From: Pyrenula massariospora
Lineage: Eukaryota; Ascomycota; Eurotiomycetes; Pyrenulales; Pyrenulaceae
Assembly: GCA_021030905.1 (NCBI GenBank)
Contig: JAGFMI010000024.1
Coordinates: 62,001 to 126,000 of the forward strand
Reading direction: 5' to 3'
Length of the DNA: 64,000 nucleotides
How positions within the stretch are numbered: the stretch's first letter is position 1; each line of letters begins with the position of its first letter. The notes under the pieces were generated by a model that ran no database searches, was not told the DNA's origin, and was given only the letters and a program-made list of their open reading frames with translations. Both the position numbers and the translations under genes were made by a program. Positions 20,447-30,623 of the stretch are shown one piece after another.

Positions 20447-22298
20447 GTGGTCTCTGTGAAGCATTCTTAGCACGCCCTATTGTATGGACTGGTCTAGGCA
20501 TGAGCATTGATCCTATCCTAGGAACCGCTCGTTTCACCGTGATCTTAGGCTTCCCTCTACCATCTGATGGCCTCCTTCCAGGAATGAAATCTTGCAAGTA
20601 CGTCGTGTAGACACCATCCACAAGAACTCTCCTCGAGCGATTTTCTTGGAGACTGAACAGCGTTCCTCCTACTTCCAGAAACCTTCCTTGATGAATGCCG
20701 GATCTACAAATATACAGTGCAAGGGAATTCGACGATCTAGGTCGTCAAATGCCTTCAAGTTTTCCACGTCTTGATCTTGGCTCGCGAAAGTCCATTCGCC
20801 CTTCCTACTTCTCACGGAGCAGAGATCCCACTGCGCTCGCTCTCCGAAGCAAAGAAAATGTCTCGTCCATCTGCATCAAAGCGACGTGGAGCCTTGTTTA
20901 TATGGAGATCTTACCTGATGCGGGACAGGGTTAAGACGCACTTGAACAGCCGGGTCTCCGGTTGCATCTAGAGCTTCATGTCTCTGACCAGCCGGACATT
21001 CGTAACACCACACTTCGAGACAATCAATATGGGGGCCAATGTGCCCACGGCGCAAGTTGAGTCCTGCGGCGTACTCGTACTCAAATCAATAGTTTATGCT
21101 GTACGTGCATTCTTTCCTTGGGGCCAGAAGTCAGACCTCTAATGGCCTTCTCAGAGCTGAACCAGATTGTTAGCGACGCATATGTGCCGCCTCGCCTATC
21201 CTCCCTTGGAAAATTTCCCCGAGCCGCGTCGGATTCTTGATGTCGAATTTTGAATTCATAGCAAAGATAGACAGACGCCGATATCATCAGCGAAAATAAA
21301 ACTGTATGCATAGCGTGGGCGGGGCAAATCTAAGAACGTCATGTCGAGACTTTTCCCTTCACGGGCAGCGCTCGCCGATCTATCCTACTTCCCCATGACA
21401 GCTGCAGGACCTCGTCGACTAGACAGAGCCTCCTCTGCGACCGATCCTCGGCAGGGTCAGCGGAATGACGGTGGTTTGTCCTTCTGGGCCCTCTCATTTG
21501 CGAGGCTGGACAAATGCGAGGATGCGCATGGGGCTGAAAATAACTGCTGCCGTCGAGGTGCCGCATGAACCCTTACTCAATGAGGCTGTGCTTAAGTCAG
21601 TTCTGGTAAAGGGCGATAGCTTCAAGCATGGCATTTGTCTTGTGCTGCCCCGACTTTTGATTGCTTATGGCGGATCGTTTAGTGTCCGTTGTCTGCGCCG
21701 GCTAAAGTGTTATTCTTGTACACTCGCCTCGACACACGCGCCGCCCTCATTGCAACGGCCTTTCAGCTTCATTGGACGATCGCATCGCATCATACGTCTT
21801 CAGAGCTCTCGCTCTCTGTCGGACTGGATGCCGATGCCTTTAAGACCTGCCTTGAGAGAGCCACAGATGTGCGCTGGGCCGTTTTTTCGACCCGGTGAAT
21901 ATTTTGAGTACCACACTCCAAGGCCCCATGAACCAGGTCATCACCGAGATGTTGGTATATCATGATGATCGGTAAGCTGTCTATCTCATCCTATATGTAA
22001 GCACAGTCCTTCCTGCACGTCTTTCTCTCCGAACGAGGCTTTCATGTGCGACCGTCCGCCGTGCTACGGCGTGGAAGTTCGTTAGATTGTCAGCCATTTG
22101 GCCCCGAAGGAGTCCCCACAGCCAACGTCTCAAGGCTGGGGCCACTTTGGGTCAATTGTTTGTTGCCTTTCGCTTCTCTCCCCCATGTTTTCCAGGTTTT
22201 TCTTGTTGGTGGTTGATAAAGCTCTGGGTATTCCTCCGTCATTGTTGGTACCGTCCGTAGCCTACGCTGCGACCTCGACCTGCAACCAGGCAACCATC
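20447..22298. other. Intergenic, 1.85 kb upstream of the MFS gene
   Basis: No gene is supported. A 166-codon frame at 21465-21965 and a shorter one at 21689-21898 lack recognisable motifs. An in-frame alternative ATG for the transporter lies at 22185. Confidence 0.45.
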
Positions 22299-25204
22299 AT
22301 GGCCGCACAATCAAATGAAGCTGGCGACGACCTCAAGACAATACAGATACAACTACCTACAGTATCAGTGGCGGCTGTGGAGTCGGATAGTGAGCAAAGT
22401 ACGCATGGAAGGAATTCGCCAACGCTATTATCCTCGCTCGGGAAGGAGAAAGGTGTGAATATTGACAATGATCCAATGGATACTGCCTTCAAACCTTCAG
22501 GAAGAGTCTTACTAGCTTTCGGTACGCTAGCAATCATTATCTTGATGGTCTCGCTTGATGGTACCATAATCTCGGTTGGCTTGCCAGTAAGTTCCAAAGC
22601 ATTCTCAAAACACTCAGTGCAGCTGATTTATGATAGACAATCGCTCGAGCCCTCCACGGGTCTGGAATTGAAGCCTTCTGGGCCGGCACTTCCTTTCTCC
22701 TGGCCAGTACTGTCTTCCAGCCGACTTTTGCTTCACTCTCCAATATCTTTGGGCGCATACCGTTGATTACCACTGCTCTGGCATTCTTCCTTGCGGGCAC
22801 ACTGGTCGCTGCACTTTCCAACAGGTTCCTGCTCCTCTTAATCGGTCGCACTCTACAGGGTATAGGAGGTGGTGGAATGCAGTCTCTTACGGAAGTCATT
22901 GTTACAGACTTAGTCCCGCTTCGCGTTCGCTCAAAGTATTTTGCAATCATCTCCGCTTCGTGGTCGATTGGTAGCGTTACAGGGCCGGTCGTTGGTGGTG
23001 CCTTTACCGAGAAGGTGTCCTGGAGATGGATGTTTTATGTCAATCTCCCTTTCATTGGAATTGCCTTCGTCGTTGTTCCTCTAACGCTGAGGCTTAAGAA
23101 TCTCCCAGCTTCAATAGCCACGAAGTTGCACCGCGTTGATTTCTTCGGCATGGTCCTGTTCACGGCTAGTATGACTTCATTCCTTATTCCGATATCTTGG
23201 GGAGGCGTTCAGTTTCCATGGGTTGCATGGAACACACTGGTTCCGATTTGCGTTGGCATTGGTGGTATCGCGTTATTCATTCTATATGAGGCATACCTTG
23301 CTCCTGAACCGCTGGTCCCATTATCGATTTTCAACAACCGGACCTCCTGCATCGCATACGTCGCCGAGACTGCTCAGGGAATCATCATGTGGTGTGTGTT
23401 ATATTATTTACCGTTGTACTTTGAAGCGTCGAAGTCTTACTCGCCAATCTCTGCTGGTCTAGGAATCATGCCACTTACCGTTACATTAGCACCTGCGGCG
23501 GTCATTATGGGGTTTGTAATTGCTCGCACTGGAAAGTACTATATCGCGAATATTATTGGCTGGGCGATTGGAGCAATCGGCCTTGGACTCATGACGCTCA
23601 TGGATCCGAGCATTGCTACATGGAAGTGGGTTGTTTTTATGGTCTTCGCGGGGATTGGCCAAGGCATACTTGTTCAATCGCTGCGATTGACAATCCAGGC
23701 TGCAAGCAACAATGAGAATGTCGCCAGTGCTGCTGCGCTCTATGTGTTTTTTCGCTGCTTGGGCCAAACGCTTGGTGTCGCCATTGGCGGTGTAACTTTC
23801 CAGAATGAGGTGAAGGAACGCTTGAAGCATTTCCCGGAATTTAAGGGCAAGGCATTGGACCTGGCTAAAGACGCTGCTGCTCTTGTCGAGGCCATCAACC
23901 AGATGCCAGACGGACCCAAAAGACATGACCTGCAGATTGTCTACGCCGACTCCTTTCGCGTGGTCTGTATCATGTTGACTGGGATTTGCGGTGCAATGAT
24001 GATCGCATGTCTCTTTGTCAAATCCTACGACCTCAATCGCGCGCTCAAAACCGACCAAGGGTTCAACTACGACGCTCGACCACTCTCTACCATCATCGAA
24101 GAAGGCGCCGAAAAGCGCTTTTCTCGCATAGGAGTCAAAAGCCGGACTCCCTCCCGCGCGACCCTCGTTCGCTCTTGCAGTCCAACTTCAACGCTCACTT
24201 CCTTCACCGAAAGCGATCCTCAATTTCCGCTCAGTCTTACAGGTGCGCTCCATCAGATGCGCATCGACTCCCCGCTACAACGTCCTGAATCCTCAGCCTC
24301 GACCATCAAATCGACCTCTACCCGAACCCGTAATCGTTTAACGAAACCACCTTCGCGCACCAGCCTTGCTCCCAGATCTCCCTCTGTCCGGCCCTCTACC
24401 GCTCAGTCGACCATCTCAGATAGTGCCCTGCCTCCTGTCCGCACCAACGTTAATCCAGACGCACCCCTTCGCCTTCCGTTCTTTAAACCTCTACAAATCC
24501 CGCTTGAAACTAATACGACATTGAACCCTATCCACAACTCCTCACCCGCCTATGCGCGACCTCGCACCAGCCCAGACTCCGCTCCTCACACCCCTCACCC
24601 TCAATCCTTTTCCCGGCCATGGTCTACTGCCTCAGCAGCCGGTAATGGCGCGCCTCCCATGCCATCACTCGCCGCCGCAGTAGCAGACAGCGAGCCAAGA
24701 CGACCCTCGACGGCAGGGAGCGCGAGCCGTGCATCGTCATCCAGCTTAGCGACTTTCCACACTGCAAGGGCTCATTCACGAAGTCTATCGAATGCGTCAA
24801 CCGTTAAGCAGACGCCGACGCTGACACAAAGAGAGAGGTCTCGTTCACGATCTCAATCTCGTGAGCCGGAGCGCACGCATTGGAGGTTTGCGGCGCTGGC
24901 TCCGAGCCATTCAGATCGGCCGCTCTCCACTATCTGTTCCACCCGAAGCCGTTGTTCCAGTCGCAGTCCGCGTCGAGGGAGGGATACGTCGAGGTCGAGA
25001 TCTGCAGATGCAAGTCGGAGAAGAAGAAGGTCGAGCAGCGTGCGTGTGAGTCAGAGGTTTGGGCCAAATGGGCCTGGAGCACCAGAACTAGAATTCGATG
25101 AGGAGGCCAGTGGGGTAGGTACCGACACGGAGGGAAGAAGGGGGAGGAAGTTGGGATTTGTGGAGGGTTTGAGTGGCAGTCGTAATGAGACTGCGGTTGA
25201 GTAG
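22299..25204 (+). CDS. MFS transporter, DHA2 (14-TM) drug-efflux type, with long Ser/Arg-rich tail
   Basis: Predicted proton-coupled exporter in the plasma or vacuolar membrane. Exons are 22299-22586 and 22637-25204 (50-bp GT-AG intron), 951 aa. The join gives SVGLPTIARALHGSGIEAFW, typical of the family. Motifs: LDGTIISVGLP in TM1, LIGRTLQGIGGGG, and the antiporter motif GPVVGGAFTEKVSWRWMFYV. About 14 hydrophobic helices cover residues 70-570, ending near ALKTDQGFNYDAR. The remaining roughly 350 residues form a hydrophilic tail rich in Ser, Arg, Pro and Thr (many SRSRS and RRRRSSS runs), far longer than is usual for the family. The tail is probably cytoplasmic and phosphorylatable (inference). 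An in-frame ATG at 22185 would add 38 residues with a hydrophobic stretch; I prefer 22299. No biosynthetic cluster surrounds it, so the substrate is unknown. Confidence 0.9.
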
Positions 25205-26128
25205 GAGGATGTCGACGGGAAGTCTGGTAGACAGTGGATGGTGTGATGGATGGAGGCTTACATGGGTCCGGATGATCCCCGAAGATATTTAGGTGTTACT
25301 CTCCGCGGCTTCTTTTGTTGGAATCCATCAAGCAAGCGACGGATGAACATTTTTGATTTTGTTGAGTTCATATATGAGCTGTGGACATATTGAAAGCGCA
25401 AGATACCCCTACTTGACAATTTTGAATTTTTCTTTTGCTGTACTTATCACAATGACGGATTGTCTCTCACATACAATGAAATCGTGTGCAAGAAAATCCA
25501 CAAAGGCACGCGATAAGCAAATCTTCGCAAGTACAAGTCAAATATTGGATGCTATAGTAGTTGCTCTATAACAGAGCTCATTAGCCATGTCAAAAGCGCT
25601 GACCTTTCCTTGGAAATTTATCGCATGTTGGCGTACAATTATTAAATTTGCGTTCTCTTTGGACTAACCGCTTACCAATCTCACTCAAGTCACCAAACAA
25701 CTTCTTTACAGCTGTAGAAGCTACCGGTGTCTGATACACCCAGTTTCCAGTAAAAATGTGCTCCACAAAGTCCACCTTTCCTAGGGAGACTTTATTCGTC
25801 CTTGATCGATGCAAGGGCGAGGGAACTCCACCTGTAAGCCATATCATGTTAGTTCCTGACTTTGATCCGCAAGGATCCGTCTGGGATCCACTTCAAGACG
25901 AACAGGTCAGACGCACGACGGTGAATTTTTTGGTTCAAACTCCATGTGCAGTTTAAAATGTCTCCTTTTAGTCATGAATCCTTAAATTTTAAATCTATTG
26001 TCGCTTGACTCTTTTTGCTGCAAGTTCCACATCTGCTCTTTCACATCCCGTGTTTCCTCCCATGCCAACCTTGGTCTTATCATAATACCTCTACCCGCAG
26101 AACAAACCCACACGCACCTCCCAAGACC
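25205..26128. other. Intergenic, nothing recognised
   Basis: About 0.9 kb, AT-rich in the middle (25,340-25,560). The pyrimidine-rich stretch before 26128 is a typical fungal core promoter. No gene or RNA is visible. Confidence 0.45.
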
Positions 26129-26767
26129 ATGTCCTCCCCCTCCACCACCATTCCCCCCTCAACCTCCTGCCCTTTCCACCCCCCACCCCCTCACCCTCCC
26201 AACTCCCCACCCCAAGAAACCCCCTCCACATCCCGCACAATCACCACCCTCTCCCTCCTCCCGCACGTCGAGGGCGGCTACTTCGCCGAAACCGACCGCT
26301 CCACCACGCGCGTCCCGAACCCCTTCCCCGACGCCCCCGCCCACTCCACCCGCAGCGCCAGCACCACCATCTACTACCTGCTGACCCCGGGCTCGCCGGT
26401 CGGGCATTTCCACGTCAACAAGGGGCGGACCGTGCATACGCTGCACTGGGGGAGGGGGGTTTATGTGCTGATCCACCCGCCTACTTCTGGAGGGAACAAA
26501 GGGAGGGTGGAAGTTTTCACCGTGGGCAAGGATCTCGCGGCGGGGGAGAAGGTGCAGTGGATTGTGGAGGGCGGGGTGTGGAAGGCGACGTTTCTCATTG
26601 GAGATGGGGAGGGGAGTGATAGGAGCGAGGGGGGTTTGTTGATCAGCGAGACGGTTGTGCCCGGGTTTGAGTATGAGGATCACGAGTTTGCATCAAGAGG
26701 TGTGGTGGAGGGGTTGGTTGGGAGCGGAGAGGCCGAGAGGGCGGGGTGGTTGGTGAGGAAGGTGTAA
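26129..26767 (+). CDS. Cupin_5 (DUF985) RmlC-like protein
   Basis: The single exon runs from ATG 26129 (context AAGACCATGT) and encodes 212 aa. The first 40 residues are Pro/Ser-rich. The DUF985 cupin follows: LLPHVEGGYFAETDRS, then STTIYYLLTPGSPVGHFHV (the beta strand with metal-site-like His residues), HTLHWGRGVYVLIHP, a Trp-containing strand (WKATFLIGDG) and the hallmark ETVVPGFEYEDHEF. Members are small single-domain beta barrels of unproven activity; sugar-epimerase-like folds do not prove that reaction. It is convergent with the next gene. Composition is odd: the 5' part of the coding strand is extremely C-rich and the 3' part extremely G-rich (switch near 26,395). Confidence 0.9.
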   Translation: MSSPSTTIPPSTSCPFHPPPPHPPNSPPQETPSTSRTITTLSLLPHVEGGYFAETDRSTTRVPNPFPDAPAHSTRSASTTIYYLLTPGSPVGHFHVNKGRTVHTLHWGRGVYVLIHPPTSGGNKGRVEVFTVGKDLAAGEKVQWIVEGGVWKATFLIGDGEGSDRSEGGLLISETVVPGFEYEDHEFASRGVVEGLVGSGEAERAGWLVRKV

Positions 26768-27105
26768 GGGCAGAGGATGGGGGCAATGGCAGATCGAGAG
26801 GGTTTTGGGATGGAAGGCGGGTGTAGGCGGAGCAGTATAGACTGGGTAGGTGCATGCCCTCGTCTGTGAGAGTGTTGAAAAGGTGTACGAATACTCAATG
26901 GCATTGATTGAGATCTTGCAGCCACAGCTTACGAGAAGCGTTGGCGAAATACTTATCTTAGGCAAATATCGCTGTTCCACGCGCCCATGCACCGTCCGGT
27001 TTGATCTAAAGAGTAAATGCTTCAAACGCGTCCGTCCGCCACCGTAGCTATTTACCGACATTTTCCGGAGCTCCAGCATCAGCCATTCCCGGCCCGCTGC
27101 TAATA
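26768..27105. other. Convergent intergenic
   Basis: 338 bp between two converging 3' ends. Nothing is recognised beyond G-rich sequence next to the cupin stop. Confidence 0.4.
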
Positions 27106-27747
27106 TCACCTCACATCCTCTGCCTGCAGTACGACCCCTTTCCCTCTCCCACCAAGAGCCCCCTCCAGGTCTACGTCCACCTTCTTCCCCGTCCAATCCT
27201 CATTCTCTCCACCACCAACCTCCACCTCTTCTCCAATTTCCCCAGCTCTTCCACTTCCTGTACCAATCTCCGCTGTCCTCCCTTGTTCTCCTGCCGTCAA
27301 CTTGCCCCTTTCATGTAGCTTTCTTCTATGCTCCGCCTCTTTCCTCTCTAGATCTCCCGTCAAGCTGCCCTCTTCTGCATAGGTGTGCTTCGCTGGATCC
27401 GCAACCGTGTTCGCAACCTCTCCTTCCCCAGGTGCCCGCATCTGCTCGCCCTCCAGATTCGGGTCCTTGCCCGCAGCAAAATCCCCTTCAGCGGCATTTA
27501 GTGCATTGCTTTCGCCTAGTGGTTTCAGTTTCAGAGGCCCGGTGTCACCGTAGCCAAGGCTGGAGGCGGTCGCGTTTCCGCCATGTTGGGAGGGAACATC
27601 GTGGGCTTGGCGACGGTCAATTTTGGGGGCATTCGATGAGCTCTGGGAGGTTGCAGATCGGATCTCAGTGTCAGTACGTGTAGAAGGATTGGCGGGTTGA
27701 TTGTAGGCGGTTTGTTGGGAAGGTTGGGAGGGAGCGGTAGGGTCCAT
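27106..27747 (-). CDS. Polar, low-complexity conserved-type protein of unknown function
   Basis: The single exon encodes 213 aa from ATG 27747. It is very hydrophilic, rich in Gly, Glu, Ala and Gln, with no hydrophobic core or Cys. A charged segment, GDLERKEAEHRRKLHERGK, near residue 130 looks helical; the last 60 residues are Gly/Glu/Val-rich. The profile resembles small stress- or LEA-like fungal proteins, but that is only resemblance. The coding call rests on a long ATG-started frame, non-random composition and the same C-to-G strand shift along the gene as in neighbouring genes. Confidence 0.65.
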   Translation of the reverse strand: MDPTAPSQPSQQTAYNQPANPSTRTDTEIRSATSQSSSNAPKIDRRQAHDVPSQHGGNATASSLGYGDTGPLKLKPLGESNALNAAEGDFAAGKDPNLEGEQMRAPGEGEVANTVADPAKHTYAEEGSLTGDLERKEAEHRRKLHERGKLTAGEQGRTAEIGTGSGRAGEIGEEVEVGGGENEDWTGKKVDVDLEGALGGRGKGVVLQAEDVR

Positions 27748-28657
27748 GGTGACGAGTTTTTTGCGGCTGCGGCTGCGGCCGAGAAGACCGGTGTGCTGCT
27801 TGTAGATCTGGAGTTCGAGAGGACTGAATGACTTCGCGACCTTATGAATATCTGTTTACAGCGGCCTTGAGTTTGCTCTTTGGATACTAGGACGTACGTT
27901 GGTGTACTGGGGGAGCTTTTGCGTACACAGTGATTGTATGTTCGAAGTGCAAAGATGTCTAGTAGGACAGGCCGGTGTTGAAGTAGACACAAAAGGTACC
28001 GTCTTTGGAGATCTTGCAAAGGTACTCTGTTCCTAGATAAGCAATCGTCAACGTGATAATATTGGCTGAAGCTTAGGAAGATGGCGGGGCAGTTGTGTGG
28101 ATCTTTAGATCTCAGGACCTCTGGACCTTTGGCCCCACCAGCAATGTCGTCATGGGCGATCAAAAATTTACGGAGAGCGGAGCGGAGAAAGGTGCCACTA
28201 AGGAACCACCTTCTACGGCGGACGGCCCGGGATGGTAATGCAATATCCCCCCGACGATGCGCGGATTAAAGGGGGAACATCTTGATCTACACAGGAGACT
28301 TCCCCTACAACAATCCTTCAGTCGCAACATCACTAGCTAGTGACTTCACAGAGCAATTAGTCTTGTTGATGGCTTTACATAAACTTCTACCTAACCATCA
28401 CTCGCTGTCAGTAGTCTAGAAGTCTTTTGGCATTCAGCCGTTAGCATCAGCTATACATGAGGCACAATCAAGCATTGTTTAGCATGTGACAGCTGCCAAT
28501 TCTCGATGTATTCAGATACATTCATTCCTTTGCTTGTATCGTCATCTCTTTTGCCACTGCAACTCTTCTCAACTCCTTCCCACCTCCTCGTCAAGAACTA
28601 AGTCGGGGATAATCCTTTAGAACGTGTCATTGCAATTGCGCACATCGACTCGTTGAG
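27748..28657. promoter_or_regulatory. Divergent promoter region
   Basis: 910 bp between the minus-strand polar protein and the plus-strand F-box-like gene. A minus-strand frame (27531-28163) continues upstream but starts far from any ATG with good context and reads as leader. No RNA gene is visible. Confidence 0.4.
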
Positions 28658-29537
28658 ATGATGTCGACCCCTGAGGGGAGCCCAGAAATCAAAAAGGAGT
28701 CGAGCCTTTCCATCCTACTGCCTGCTGCCGAGGGCGCATCTTTCCACAGACCCGAATCTGACAAGCCAGACGAGTCTTCAGATTCCGAGTTCGCGCGCGC
28801 TCGATTCCTTTAATGTTAGTGTCGAATGCTGAGTTTTCTTTAGGTCTCGTCTCAGCCCACATTCTGACCTAGGCGGCAGGTCTGAGGTAGACAATCTATT
28901 GAGCGAGCTTGAAAGAACTGTGGAAGAAGCCGAGCAGAAGAGAGCCTGGCTCAAGGGGATCCTCAAGCAACCTAGAATGGCTCGAAAATATTTCAAGGGC
29001 ATTGATCCCAAGGTAGGTCAAATTTGCCTCGGCCACGGACCAAGCAGCTAAAAGAAGCCCAAGATAATGCATTGCTATCAGACTAAGAACAATACTCTGA
29101 AGAGTTCCAGCAAGGAGATCGCCTTACCACACGAGATCACCCAGAATGTTATTGAGATCTGTGACCCAACCACGCGTGTTCTGCTGGCCCTTACGTCAAA
29201 GCAGATGGCAAGTAATGTGGCCAAGGTCGAACATCGTCTCAAGAAGAATCCGGTCGGTGTCAAGCCCCCAAGCACCGAATTGCGTAAACTGGAATTCATG
29301 GCTGCCCTGAAAGGGTGGATGGGAGATAAGCGTGGGTTGTGTTTCCAGTGCCTCAGATACAAGCGCAAAAACACTGCGTGGGTCGGAAAGCCCAATTTCC
29401 AGGCTAAGCCACCGAAGTATCAGAAGGAACGAGTGAGAGGTCCTACTTGTCAAGCGTGCTTCGCGAAGGGAATGCTGCATGTGCACGCAGCCCGTGCTGA
29501 CATCAAGAGGCTCAAAGACCGTATTCAGAAGCTCTGA
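28658..29537 (+). CDS. Small F-box-like protein with a C-terminal Cys pair motif
   Basis: Three exons are inferred: 28658-28788, 28844-29012 and 29082-29537 (introns of 55 and 69 bp), 251 aa. Splice sites were chosen because they connect an acidic Ser-rich start (MMSTPEGSPEIKKESS) to a coiled-coil-like segment (VDNLLSELERTVEEAEQKR) and then to an F-box-like helix pair: LPHEITQNVIEICDPTTRVL and LALTSKQMASNV. The C-terminal part has CFQCLRYKRKN and, about 50 residues on, CQACFAKG, a possible four-Cys zinc site. F-box proteins recruit substrates to SCF ubiquitin ligases; the motif here is weak, so that role is tentative. The second acceptor (29081) was preferred over a nearer one because of branch-site spacing. 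Confidence 0.65.
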
Positions 29538-29828
29538 GACCGTTCGTTCCAGGAGAACCGGCAGACCTTGGCACTAGCTTGCAGCACGACTGTGTATTTG
29601 GCCTTGCTCAAATATTCAGCGATACCTTTGCATCTTTAGGGGCGATAACACGATGGCACTGGCTAGAGAGACTTGCTGGAGAGACTCAGTGATGGAGGGA
29701 CTGCGGGTGAACTTCACATACAAGGATGCTGGCTATAATTCATGAAGAAACGACCGAGAGATGAGGGAGGTAGCAAGGGATAGAAATACTTCAACCATAC
29801 AGATATTTCTGATTGCATACATATATCA

Positions 29829-30623
29829 TCATTTCTCCGACTTGCTACCGCTTCGGGTCTGCATCGGTGGCGGGAGCTCTACCTTGTCCACGAAAGGACG
29901 ATATGGGGCGGCAAGAGCATGTTCAGGAGGCGGCTCGTCAGTCCTCGGTATTCCAGGATCTGGACGTTTGCGCTGCTCCTCATGAAGCTTGTCTAGAGAC
30001 TCTCCAACAACGTGATATTTGGCCCAGTTGACCGGCGGACACCTCACGACGTTCTGCATTTCCGAGAACTTGCCAAATTTGGTTGTCTCAACAGATTCAT
30101 CGTCGAATTTCATGTCTGAGGTCTCGCTATCCGACTCATCTTTCCCAGTAACCGTCATAGTCCCAGGTTTGGGTGGTAATGTGAGTTTCCCTGCCTTCAA
30201 GTCTTCAAGGAAAGCTTCTGGCTCTTGAAGCGCGGCAGCTTTGGTCTTATTCAGGTTTCGGATATCCCTGAGAGCCTGCTGTTTCTGCAACTGTAATACC
30301 GACAGGGCAGCTTGGACAGCGATTGCATCTGGATTTTCCTCTAGAGAGATGGGAACGGGAGGTGGCTCCTCTATCCATTCGGGCTGTCTGGCATTCGGAG
30401 GGCCTTGTCCTGAAGATTCGTTGATGCTCGCGTGCGATAGAACGGGAGTGACGGGTGAGTAGGAAGGCCGAGGGGGTGTAGACGAGCAATCTTCGTCGGC
30501 GGAAGCTCGGGTAGCTGGTGAGGTAGTAAATTGGTTCCCACGCAGTGGCGCCTGGGCGTCCGGCGAAGGCATGGTCAGCTTGAGCCTCTTTGGATGGCCG
30601 GAAGCATCCGCCGCCGAGGACAT
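29829..30623 (-). CDS. Proline-rich, probably nuclear protein of unknown function
   Basis: ATG at 30623 (MSSAADASGHPKRLKL) gives 264 aa; the frame upstream opens only at a GTG. A short basic patch (HPKRLKL) may be a nuclear signal. Residues 20-110 are Ser/Pro-rich. A helical segment follows, ALSVLQLQKQQALRDIRNL and KTKAAALQEPEAFLEDLKAG, then an acidic patch (ESDSETSDMKFDDESVE). A conserved-looking tail has RCPPVNWAKYHVVGESLDKL. Its structure resembles accessory subunits of chromatin complexes, but I cannot name the family. It is convergent with the F-box-like gene, 291 bp apart. Confidence 0.65.
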   Translation of the reverse strand: MSSAADASGHPKRLKLTMPSPDAQAPLRGNQFTTSPATRASADEDCSSTPPRPSYSPVTPVLSHASINESSGQGPPNARQPEWIEEPPPVPISLEENPDAIAVQAALSVLQLQKQQALRDIRNLNKTKAAALQEPEAFLEDLKAGKLTLPPKPGTMTVTGKDESDSETSDMKFDDESVETTKFGKFSEMQNVVRCPPVNWAKYHVVGESLDKLHEEQRKRPDPGIPRTDEPPPEHALAAPYRPFVDKVELPPPMQTRSGSKSEK

